Of a stretch of DNA of 12,981 nt, positions 1-5,999 are shown one piece after another. Under the pieces are notes generated by a model. The model did no database searches. It worked only from the letters and a program-made list of their open reading frames with translations, and was not told the DNA's origin. The stretch lies in the NCBI GenBank assembly GCA_937880795.1, contig CALGRQ010000060.1, positions 1 through 12,981 on the forward strand. The letters run 5' to 3'. The translations under genes were made by a program, and so were the position numbers. Numbering within the stretch: the first letter of the stretch is position 1; each line of letters begins with the position of its first letter. The stretch is from an uncultured Dyadobacter sp. (GTDB lineage: Bacteria; Bacteroidota; Bacteroidia; Cytophagales; Spirosomataceae).

Positions 1-179
1 AAGATAATCTGACCTGGTTACACGGTTCGGACTTAAAATATTGGAATTCTGTTGGGGCACAGACATACGGTGTGAGTGCCATTCCTGCCACTTTTTTATT
101 GGATAAGGAAGGTAAAGTCATTGCTAAGAACTTGCGGGGAGCCGCTTTGGAAGCCAAATTGGCCGAGTTAATGCAATAA
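1..179 (+). CDS. TlpA/thioredoxin-like protein, C-terminal fragment
   Basis: This is the 3' end of a gene that begins outside the window; 58 residues are readable in frame from base 3 to the TAA at 177-179. The segment SAIPATFLLDKEGKVIAKNL is the classic cis-proline loop, beta strand and turn of the thioredoxin fold, as found in the TlpA/ResA/AhpC-TSA group. Those proteins are usually periplasmic or lipid-anchored thiol-disulfide oxidoreductases. The CxxC active site would lie upstream and cannot be seen, so redox activity is assumed from the family and not shown. The fragment ends in a short helix (EAKLAELMQ), a normal end for this fold. A stable hairpin follows 26 bases after the stop. Confidence 0.8.
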   Translation, partial: DNLTWLHGSDLKYWNSVGAQTYGVSAIPATFLLDKEGKVIAKNLRGAALEAKLAELMQ

Positions 180-204
180 TAGAAAGTCCATAGGAGCTTT
201 ATGA

Positions 205-235
205 AAATGTCCGTCAGTAACCCTGGCGGACATTT
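205..235. terminator. Bidirectional hairpin terminator between convergent genes
   Basis: The arms AAATGTCCG (205-213) and CGGACATTT (227-235) are perfectly complementary. The stem continues inward for four more pairs, one of them G-U, to a 5-base loop at 218-222. It lies between the stop of the thioredoxin-like gene (179) and the stop of the minus-strand epimerase (241). Both sides of the stem are moderately T-rich in the outgoing direction, so it can serve both genes. Confidence 0.75.
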
Positions 236-240
236 GTTTG

Positions 241-1113
241 TTATCGATTGTATTGGAATTTAAAAAGTAAGGGGTCTGGATATTGAAACTGGTATGAATA
301 ATAGCTCGAAAATTTTTCGCCGGATATGATTTTATAGGGTGGCGTTGGATTTGGAGTAGAATAGGTGGGAGCCTCCCAATTAAACTGTGTGCAGTTGCTG
401 TCATATACCTCTCTTCGCGTTGGATGGAGGGGGGCAACGATATTAAACGTCTCGTTGTATAATCCTTTCTGTAAAATCGTGGTGATCATATTCACAGCAT
501 CATCGGGATGTATATAATTCACCGGAAGCATACCCGTGGATAGGTCTCTTTTACCTTTTACGTAATTTCCAGGAATTCGGTTGTGACCGATTAACCCAGC
601 CAATCTCAGTATACAGACATCGAGGTCCGGGCGGAGGGAGGCAATCATGTTTTCAGCCTTCACCATTTCTGGTTGTGGTGAAAAATGAGGTTCTTCGACC
701 TCATTTTCAGTTATTACTTTGTTTAGATCCGGATATACACTTGTGGAGCTAAAGAAAATAATTTCACGGATGGGCGAAGATTTTATTTCTGCTATTACGG
801 CTTCAATTTGTCTTAGATAATGCCCTGGTTCGTTCTGACTCATACGCGGTGGTAAGGAAATCACCAAGGTATCCGCATCAAAAAACGATTGGAGGTATTC
901 TTTCTCCGCCTCGAACCCTGGAGTAAGTGTGAGCAGGTAACTCTGTATGTGGGCTTCTTGCAATGTATCCAGTTTGTCTTTAGATGTGGTACTACCGTTG
1001 ATTTTGGATGTAATATCGCCGGCGAGCAATCGTTTAGCTAGTGGCATTCCAAGCCATCCACAACCGAGAATGCTTATTCTTTTTTTAGCTATTTTTGAAT
1101 CCTTATTCATCAT
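241..1113 (-). CDS. SDR-family NAD(P)-dependent epimerase/reductase, YeeZ-like
   Basis: A 290-residue protein with an N-terminal Rossmann fold: the dinucleotide-binding motif ILGCGWLG lies at about residues 15-22. A second strand gives DTLVISLPPR (81-90), and the SSTSVY segment (122-127) matches the catalytic Ser/Thr strand of extended SDRs. The usual Y-x3-K pair is not intact: K152 is present (PEMVKAE), but the residue four before it is Pro148. This is compatible with the YeeZ-like atypical SDR group, whose substrates are mostly unknown. NYIHPDDAV (199-207) is the conserved C-terminal domain motif. It is probably cytosolic, with no signal peptide. Two adjacent ATGs (1113 and 1110) are possible starts. 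The start lies 15 bases from the divergent gldB start, and I see no ribosome-binding site. Substrate unknown. Confidence 0.85.
   Translation of the reverse strand: MMNKDSKIAKKRISILGCGWLGMPLAKRLLAGDITSKINGSTTSKDKLDTLQEAHIQSYLLTLTPGFEAEKEYLQSFFDADTLVISLPPRMSQNEPGHYLRQIEAVIAEIKSSPIREIIFFSSTSVYPDLNKVITENEVEEPHFSPQPEMVKAENMIASLRPDLDVCILRLAGLIGHNRIPGNYVKGKRDLSTGMLPVNYIHPDDAVNMITTILQKGLYNETFNIVAPLHPTRREVYDSNCTQFNWEAPTYSTPNPTPPYKIISGEKFSSYYSYQFQYPDPLLFKFQYNR
1090..1097 (+). promoter_or_regulatory. Candidate Bacteroidota -7 element for gldB
   Basis: TATTTTTG matches the TAnnTTTG consensus of the Bacteroidota primary sigma factor, 31 bases before the gldB ATG. I see no clear TTTG -33 element at the right distance. 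It lies inside the first codons of the divergent epimerase, which is expected because the two starts leave only 15 bases between them. T-rich context makes chance matches easy. Confidence 0.4.
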
Positions 1114-1128
1114 ATTGATTTATACAGA

Positions 1129-2133
1129 ATGACCTTCTTGCGTAATCTTACCTTATTTGGGTGCTTTATATTGTTGTTTGCCTCTTGTAATACCGATACC
1201 CGAGAGGTTGTTGATACAACGGATGTTCAAATGGATATATCCGTTGAAAACCTCGATCGGGAACTGATCAAGAGTAAATCTGTCCAAGATGTACAAATTT
1301 TCTTGAATAAGCATAGTTATTTAAAAGCCCTGTATTTTACGGAAGTAGATACTGCGCAACTCGCAAGTCAGTTGTTTAACATCTTAGGAAATCCCGGATT
1401 TCAGAAGTTCGACACTCAAATTGATACCATCATTGGCGATCGGGATAAAAATCTGATTGCGCCCATGAAGGAGGCGTTTAAAAAGATTAAAGTATACTAT
1501 CCAGAGTTTAAGGTACCCAAAATCAAATTTATGGTTTCGGGGTTTACCGGAAACGATCTGTATGTTTCTGATTCACTGATTATTGTGGGCTTGGATTTTT
1601 TTGGTGGACCAAAGGCACTTTATCGCCCGAACGTTTACGATTATCAATTAAGCAGGTATCAGAAGGAATATATAGTCCCTTCCATCATTTTTTACTTGTC
1701 AAATCAATATAATCAGCTGGATGTGGCGGATCCAACCCTATTGTCAGAAATGATTGGGTATGGCAAGGGTTATGAATTTGTGAAGCAAATGATGCCCGAT
1801 ACTCCCGATAGTTTGATTCTTGGATTTTCTGGGGATAACCTAAGACGAACGTATAATAGTCAATTGGATATATGGTCCTTCTTTATTACCAATAAATTGC
1901 TGTATGAAAAGAATGAACTTAAAAAACAAAAATATATAGGAGAGCGCCCCTATACGGTAGAAATTGGTAATAAAGTGCCTGGTGGTATAGGCAAATGGTT
2001 AGGATGGCGTATCGTTGATATGTATCGTCGTGAAAATCCGAAAGTGACTTTACAGGAGCTGATGAAGAACGGTAACTCGGGGCAGATTTTACAAGACTCA
2101 GGCTATAAAGGGCAAAAGGATCCAGAGGAGTAG
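1129..2133 (+). CDS. gldB: GldB family lipoprotein
   Basis: A 334-residue lipoprotein. The N-terminus has one Arg, a hydrophobic stretch and a lipobox LFAS followed by Cys20, so it should be lipid-anchored in the envelope. Family landmarks of GldB are clear: VSDSLIIVGLDFFGG in the middle, LLSEMIGYGKGYEFVKQMMP, the LDIWSFFITNKLLYEKN segment, and the C-terminal GGIGKWLGWRIVDMYRREN. GldB was defined in Flavobacterium johnsoniae as needed for gliding, but homologues occur widely in non-gliding Bacteroidota, so gliding cannot be inferred from it alone. No other gld gene is in the window. The ATG at 1129 is chosen because it is the only ATG before the lipobox. Length fits the family. Next gene nuoH starts 102 bases downstream on the same strand. 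Confidence 0.9.
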   Translation: MTFLRNLTLFGCFILLFASCNTDTREVVDTTDVQMDISVENLDRELIKSKSVQDVQIFLNKHSYLKALYFTEVDTAQLASQLFNILGNPGFQKFDTQIDTIIGDRDKNLIAPMKEAFKKIKVYYPEFKVPKIKFMVSGFTGNDLYVSDSLIIVGLDFFGGPKALYRPNVYDYQLSRYQKEYIVPSIIFYLSNQYNQLDVADPTLLSEMIGYGKGYEFVKQMMPDTPDSLILGFSGDNLRRTYNSQLDIWSFFITNKLLYEKNELKKQKYIGERPYTVEIGNKVPGGIGKWLGWRIVDMYRRENPKVTLQELMKNGNSGQILQDSGYKGQKDPEE

Positions 2134-2142
2134 GTTTTTGAT

Positions 2143-2150
2143 TACTTTTG
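2143..2150 (+). promoter_or_regulatory. Candidate -7 element upstream of nuoH
   Basis: TACTTTTG matches TAnnTTTG, 86 bases before the nuoH ATG and just after the gldB stop. No good -33 partner is seen. Downstream of it lie a 7-base direct repeat TGCCGAC (2164-2170 and 2199-2205) and an inverted repeat CATGAT/ATCATG (2174-2179 and 2195-2200), so the 102-base gap is more structured than a simple operon spacer. This supports, weakly, a separate promoter for nuoH. Confidence 0.35.
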
Positions 2151-2235
2151 TGCTTATTTTTACTGCCGACGTACATGATGGTTTCCATAGCCTGATCATG
2201 CCGACAGTCCATATATCATCGCTTTACTGTTTATA

Positions 2236-3321
2236 ATGCCTGTAACACTTCTCATTTTTCTTCTTGCAGTACCTGGCTTTGTAGTGGTGGGTGTATATCT
2301 TGAACGTAAGGTTTCGGCCTTTATACAAGATCGTTTGGGGCCTATGGAAGTAGGAAAATGGGGATTGCTTCAATTATTTGCCGATCTAATCAAATTGCTT
2401 CAAAAGGAAGATATTGTACCGAAGGCAGTAGACCGAAAATTATTTCTTATAGCGCCGGTAGTCATATTTGTCTCGGTTTTTGCGGGCTTCGCCGTAGTTC
2501 CGCTCGCCCCTGGACTCGCAGGTTCAGGTGCAGCGGTTGGAGTGTTCTTTTTGATGACCATTATATCCGTAGATGTAATCGGACTGTTGATGGCTGGCTG
2601 GGGTTCCAACAACAAATTTGCGCTATATGGAGCTATGCGGGCAGTAGCACAAATCATTTCTTATGAGGTGCCACTGGGATTATCGATTCTTTGTGTGGTG
2701 ATGCTCTCACAAACACTCGATCTTCAGGTAATTAGTTTTCAACAGGGAATTTATAGTACCGATACCATTTATCTTTTTGGATTAAAAAGGTTGGGTATAG
2801 ATGTAACCGGAGTGGGTGGTTTCCTGACCTGGAATATTGTCCGAAATCCATTTCTCTTACTTGCTTATATTGTATTTTTTATAGCCTCCTTGGCAGAATG
2901 TAACCGTGCTCCGTTCGATTTACCCGAAGGAGAATCAGAACTTGTTGCGGGTTTTCATACAGAATATTCCGGGATGCGCTGGGCGCTTTTTATGCTGTCG
3001 GAATATGGCATGATGCTTTTGGTATCGCTCTTGGGAGCAATATTGTTTCTGGGTAGTTGGAACACACCCTTTCCCAATATAGGACCACTTCGTCTTGCAG
3101 ATTGGACCAGCGGTGAACCCGGAACTTGGTTTGGCTATATTTCCGGGGCTATATGGTTATTGGGAAAAGCCCTGATGGGTGTGGTGGTACAAATGTGGGT
3201 TCGTTGGACTTTTCCACGTCTGCGTGTAGACCAGCTCATGTACTTGGGTTGGAAAGTATTAACTCCGGTTGGATTAGTACTCTTCTTTATTTCCGGTGTT
3301 TGGCGCCTCATTGGCATTTGA
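2236..3321 (+). CDS. nuoH: NADH-quinone oxidoreductase subunit H (complex I)
   Basis: A 361-residue integral membrane protein with about eight hydrophobic segments. NuoH joins the peripheral arm to the membrane arm of complex I and forms much of the quinone cavity. Diagnostic stretches are ERKVSAFIQDRLGP (23-36), GLLQLFADLIKLLQKE (43-58), ISYEVPLGLS (141-150), AECNRAPFDLPEGESELVAG (220-239) followed by FHTEYSGM, and WVRWTFPRLRVDQLM (321-335); the acidic quinone-loop residues are present. Only 22 residues precede the ERK motif, shorter than usual in the family. The in-frame sequence upstream to the stop at 2188-2190 is open and hydrophobic near the ATG but has no ATG, GTG or TTG start. No nuo gene flanks it: gldB is upstream and a convergent gene ends 7 bases downstream. 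Its partners must be encoded elsewhere. Confidence 0.95.
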   Translation: MPVTLLIFLLAVPGFVVVGVYLERKVSAFIQDRLGPMEVGKWGLLQLFADLIKLLQKEDIVPKAVDRKLFLIAPVVIFVSVFAGFAVVPLAPGLAGSGAAVGVFFLMTIISVDVIGLLMAGWGSNNKFALYGAMRAVAQIISYEVPLGLSILCVVMLSQTLDLQVISFQQGIYSTDTIYLFGLKRLGIDVTGVGGFLTWNIVRNPFLLLAYIVFFIASLAECNRAPFDLPEGESELVAGFHTEYSGMRWALFMLSEYGMMLLVSLLGAILFLGSWNTPFPNIGPLRLADWTSGEPGTWFGYISGAIWLLGKALMGVVVQMWVRWTFPRLRVDQLMYLGWKVLTPVGLVLFFISGVWRLIGI

Positions 3322-3328
3322 CACCGTC

Positions 3329-3796
3329 TTACTCCGTAATTTCCGCTCCATCCATGATGTAATTCATCTGATAGATATCGTCAGAATTGAGCTTTAAAGT
3401 ACCTGTTAGCGTAAGACGTTCATCAGTTTTAAACTTGCGTCCTTTCTTCTTGAAATTCAGCGTCATTACAGTTTCAGGACCAGCTCCTCCGCAGAAAAAA
3501 CAAGCGCTAAAAGGGAATGCTGAGAGGACGTATAAATTTGCGTCCAGGTCAACGGGAAGTATATAGCCAGTAATCGTTATTTGCTGATTTTTGAGTTTCT
3601 GAACACCAGGACCAAAGGTAGGGTGCAGCATATATATAGACTCTGCCGGATACCATTTTTTCTTGAAAGTCACATCACGTAACATTTCCCATGTAACTTT
3701 TACAGGAGCAGCCAAGTGAACATTTATGGGAGTTGGTGTAAACGAGAAAGAAGAAACAGCAATTGTTAATAGTATAAGGAGACGAACGGATTTCAT
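3329..3796 (-). CDS. Small exported protein with CxxCGGAGPE motif, linked to ABC system
   Basis: A 155-residue protein with a signal peptide (Lys2, Arg5, then a hydrophobic run to about residue 20). The mature part has WEMLRDVTF (36-44), QQITITGYILPVD (71-83), then the striking SACFFCGGAGPET (97-109, Cys99 and Cys102), and ends in a beta-rich stretch LTLTGTLKLN...YQMNYIMDGAE. The layout (short exported domain with a GYxxP strand followed by a cysteine-bearing loop) recalls DUF3299-type exported proteins found next to similar ABC transporters in proteobacteria, but the cysteine motif differs and I cannot assign the family. It is last in a minus-strand unit after the ABC ATPase and permease, 57 bases after the permease. 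The cysteine pair could bind a metal or be redox active; this is inference. Confidence 0.7.
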   Translation of the reverse strand: MKSVRLLILLTIAVSSFSFTPTPINVHLAAPVKVTWEMLRDVTFKKKWYPAESIYMLHPTFGPGVQKLKNQQITITGYILPVDLDANLYVLSAFPFSACFFCGGAGPETVMTLNFKKKGRKFKTDERLTLTGTLKLNSDDIYQMNYIMDGAEITE

Positions 3797-3837
3797 AGTC
3801 AGATGTTTTACTTAAACTTTAAACGAAGGTAGGGTAA

Positions 3838-3853
3838 CAAAATTACAAATTTA
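3838..3853 (-). promoter_or_regulatory. Twin TAnnTTTG elements before the CxxC protein gene
   Basis: On the minus strand two back-to-back octamers, TAAATTTG (3853-3846) and TAATTTTG (3845-3838), both match the Bacteroidota -7 consensus. They sit in the 57-base gap between the permease stop and the ATG at 3796, so the small exported protein may have its own promoter besides read-through. No -33 TTTG was found at the proper distance. Confidence 0.4.
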
Positions 3854-5086
3854 TTAATCCTCGGCCAGTGTTCGGGATATATTCAATTTGTATATACCTA
3901 ATGAGGGTAAGGCTGCCGCAAGAAGACCAATAACCAATGCAGCAATAAACAAATAAATCTCTTCGGGAAGTAATGAGAACTGTTTTAGTGAATAATGGAA
4001 ATCATCTTCGGCGGCTTTGCTAAATGCCAAAAGCCCCAAACGGCTTAATAATATACCAGCAACGTAACCGATAATGGCGAGCATAATGCCTTCCATGAGC
4101 AACATCAGAAAAAGTTTAGTTCTTGTTGCTCCCATGGAAAGCATGAGCGCCATTTCATATTTTCGCTCCTTTAAAGAGTTGTAGAGCGACACGAAAACAC
4201 TAACCCCTGCAATAAGGATAATTGCCAGAGCAAGCGTACGAAGCGTTTCAATTCCAATGCCCAACAGGGAAAACAACCGATTGATTTCAATACTGGGTAA
4301 AGCAGCTTGCATGGATGTGTTTTCGTTGATTTGCCGTGGTAAGGCAATTAATCCCATGGGATTGCGGAAACGTATCAGAGCACTTGTTACCTGTTTTTCT
4401 TCGGATTTATGATGTTCGTGATCATCTGTCTCATGCGCTCCTTCCAATGCTTCTTCATGATGTTCTTCCTCGTGCTCATGAATATCCCAAACGCTTGATA
4501 GTCCGGTGAGTATGAGCTGATCTGCAACAGATCCAGTGGGTTCCAGAATACCAACTACCTTAAATTTTTTATCTCCATGAACATCCCCTCCGGCATCGAG
4601 TCCATGTGCACTTGCAAAAGTACTTCCGATCTTTAATGTACCCGACGAAGCCACTTTGCTCCCGATGGTAACGTCCATCGAATTTTCAAATATTTTTCCG
4701 GAAGCAATTTTTGCGTCGAAATGCTCTATATAGCTCTTTTCAGTTCCAACAATACGGAAACCATTGAAATTATCGCCCATGGATAACGGAATAACGGTTT
4801 TTACAAACGGATTCCGTTTCAATGTGGCCACCTCCGATAACGGGATATTTCCGGTTGGTGCATCTATTTGATAAATACTCGACAAAATTATTTGTAAAGG
4901 GCTTCCTTTGGCACCTACAACCATATCAATTCCCTTGATATTACGTCTGAATTGTTCGTCAAGTTGCTTGTTGAGTAACAATAAAAGTGAAATCATTCCT
5001 ATGCCAAGAGTAAGCAAGAGGGCGCTAAGAAAGCTATTGAGCTTCTTTTCTTTCAGATTTGCTATGCTAAGTTTAAGGAGATTCAT
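3854..5086 (-). CDS. FtsX/MacB-type ABC permease with histidine-rich loop
   Basis: A 410-residue permease with the FtsX/MacB plan: one membrane helix near the N-terminus (about 18-38), a large extracytoplasmic domain, then three helices (about 282-302, 322-347, 376-396). The start of the outer domain, IDMVVGAKGSPLQIILSSIY (53-72) followed by QIDAPTGNIPL, is typical of permeases of this class that pair with a small ATPase. The unusual part is residues 203-226 of the outer domain, with eight histidines (203, 205, 209, 210, 218, 223, 225, 226) among many Glu/Asp, a likely metal-binding loop. FtsX/MacB permeases generally do not import solutes; they use ATP to move or activate substrates in the periplasm or outer membrane. 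It lies 43 bases after the ATPase. Zinc or another transition metal is the most likely ligand, by inference. Confidence 0.85.
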   Translation of the reverse strand: MNLLKLSIANLKEKKLNSFLSALLLTLGIGMISLLLLLNKQLDEQFRRNIKGIDMVVGAKGSPLQIILSSIYQIDAPTGNIPLSEVATLKRNPFVKTVIPLSMGDNFNGFRIVGTEKSYIEHFDAKIASGKIFENSMDVTIGSKVASSGTLKIGSTFASAHGLDAGGDVHGDKKFKVVGILEPTGSVADQLILTGLSSVWDIHEHEEEHHEEALEGAHETDDHEHHKSEEKQVTSALIRFRNPMGLIALPRQINENTSMQAALPSIEINRLFSLLGIGIETLRTLALAIILIAGVSVFVSLYNSLKERKYEMALMLSMGATRTKLFLMLLMEGIMLAIIGYVAGILLSRLGLLAFSKAAEDDFHYSLKQFSLLPEEIYLFIAALVIGLLAAALPSLGIYKLNISRTLAED

Positions 5087-5129
5087 GTTAAGAAAAGGAT
5101 TGTAACGAATAGAGCGGAATTACCGGGCT

Positions 5130-5756
5130 TTATAGGAAAACCCTGTTTTGGAATTCATTTTTAAGACGTTGGTCATGTGTTACCACCACAAGGCTGGCTC
5201 CGATTTGGGCAGATTGTGTTTGTAACAGTTTGATTACTTTCTCACAATTTTGGTCATCCAGACTTGAAGTTGGTTCGTCTGCAAGAATCACATTGGGGTT
5301 ATTCATCAAGGCGCGAGCGATACTCACTCGCTGTTGTTCCCCTTGGCTTAACTGATTTGTCTTTTTCGCCAAATGTTCGTAAAACCCTAATTCATTTGCC
5401 AAAAAAGCTGCTTTTTCTTGATCTTGCTTCTGCCCGGAAAAATAGTTTGGAAGTAAAATATTATCCAAAACAGACAGGGAATTGGTAAAATGTGCGCGTT
5501 GGTATATAATCCCAATATTTTGAGCTCTAACGGTTGTGGCTTGTGATGACGTGAAGCTGGTTACGTTATGACCATTTATAGTAATTTCCCCAGATGTTGG
5601 TTTCAATAACAAAGCCAGCAGGTGCAGTAGTGTTGTTTTTCCCTTTCCCGATTGTCCCAGAATCAGCAGGGTTTCATCATCACCACAATTGATATCGGGA
5701 AAGCTAAAGTGCTTCTGGCTGGAATAAGAGAATTTTAGTTGCTTACTGGTGATCAT
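5130..5756 (-). CDS. ABC transporter ATP-binding protein (LolD/MacB-like)
   Basis: A 208-residue nucleotide-binding subunit of the LolD/FtsE/MacB group, to work with the permease immediately downstream. All catalytic parts are intact: Walker A GQSGKGKT (34-41), Q-loop Gln86 (IIYQRAHF), signature LSQGEQQRVSIARAL (136-150), Walker B VILADEPTSSLD (156-167, catalytic Glu161), and H-loop His194 (VVTHDQRL). It is slightly shorter than the usual 220-230 residues, with a clipped C-terminal end (NRVFL). It is the first gene of the minus-strand unit. The ATG at 5754-5756 is taken as start; there is no purine-rich ribosome-binding site. A separate solute-binding or outer-membrane partner is not seen in the window. 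Confidence 0.9.
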   Translation of the reverse strand: MITSKQLKFSYSSQKHFSFPDINCGDDETLLILGQSGKGKTTLLHLLALLLKPTSGEITINGHNVTSFTSSQATTVRAQNIGIIYQRAHFTNSLSVLDNILLPNYFSGQKQDQEKAAFLANELGFYEHLAKKTNQLSQGEQQRVSIARALMNNPNVILADEPTSSLDDQNCEKVIKLLQTQSAQIGASLVVVTHDQRLKNEFQNRVFL

Positions 5757-5894
5757 CGGTATTGGGAATTTTGAACTTTACAATGATAAGCAAGTTTTTG
5801 CCGTTAATCCATGCAGAAGCGTTATTTAATTGTTAAAGAATGATACTTTACCGAATTTGAAGTTCCTATAATGCATTGAAATTGTACTATATAA

Positions 5895-5918
5895 ATTTAG
5901 GGGTGTACACCAATAAAT
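5895..5918. promoter_or_regulatory. 24-bp near-perfect dyad, candidate operator
   Basis: The core GGTGTACACC (5902-5911) is a perfect 10-bp palindrome. It is flanked symmetrically by ATTTA (5895-5899) and TAAAT (5914-5918), with only the GG/AA pairs between them breaking symmetry, so 20 of 24 positions pair. The size and two-arm form fit a dimeric repressor or activator site. It lies 82 bases before the DUF6089 start and 139 bases before the ATPase start, so it could act on either or both. Confidence 0.5.
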
Positions 5919-5973
5919 GAATATGATTTACGTTGAAAAGGAGATATTGTCTGTGGAAAACCATCAACTATTA

Positions 5974-5981
5974 TATTTTTG
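5974..5981 (+). promoter_or_regulatory. Candidate -7 element for the DUF6089 operon
   Basis: TATTTTTG matches TAnnTTTG, 18 bases before the ATG at 6000. A weak TTG (5947-5949) lies upstream at slightly long spacing. A start from here would give a very short leader. An ATG at 5990 opens only a five-codon frame that ends at 6005-6007 and is probably not meaningful. Confidence 0.4.
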
Positions 5982-5999
5982 CACAAAAAATGATTTCAA

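Larger units (their letters stand above)
5757..5999. other. Divergent control region between ABC unit and outer-membrane operon
   Basis: A 243-base AT-rich gap between the divergent ATPase and DUF6089 genes. I see no gene in it. It holds a 24-bp interrupted dyad (5895-5918), a smaller inverted repeat TAAAG/CTTTA (5834-5838 and 5846-5850), and a -7 motif at 5974-5981 for the rightward operon. The leftward promoter is not clear: the best minus-strand match is TATCATTG (5788-5781), one base off consensus. Confidence 0.6.

Noticed and set aside
2191..2235. Upstream extension of nuoH
   Set aside because: The frame is open and partly hydrophobic, but contains no ATG, GTG or TTG; an ATC or ATA start cannot be supported from sequence alone.
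4400..4480. Histidine-rich codons in the permease as a simple DNA repeat
   Set aside because: The His/Glu codons are mixed and not a perfect tandem repeat, and the reading frame is intact; it is better explained as a protein-level metal-binding loop.
5781..5788. TATCATTG on the minus strand as ATPase promoter
   Set aside because: One mismatch to TAnnTTTG and no -33 partner; mentioned in the region entry only.
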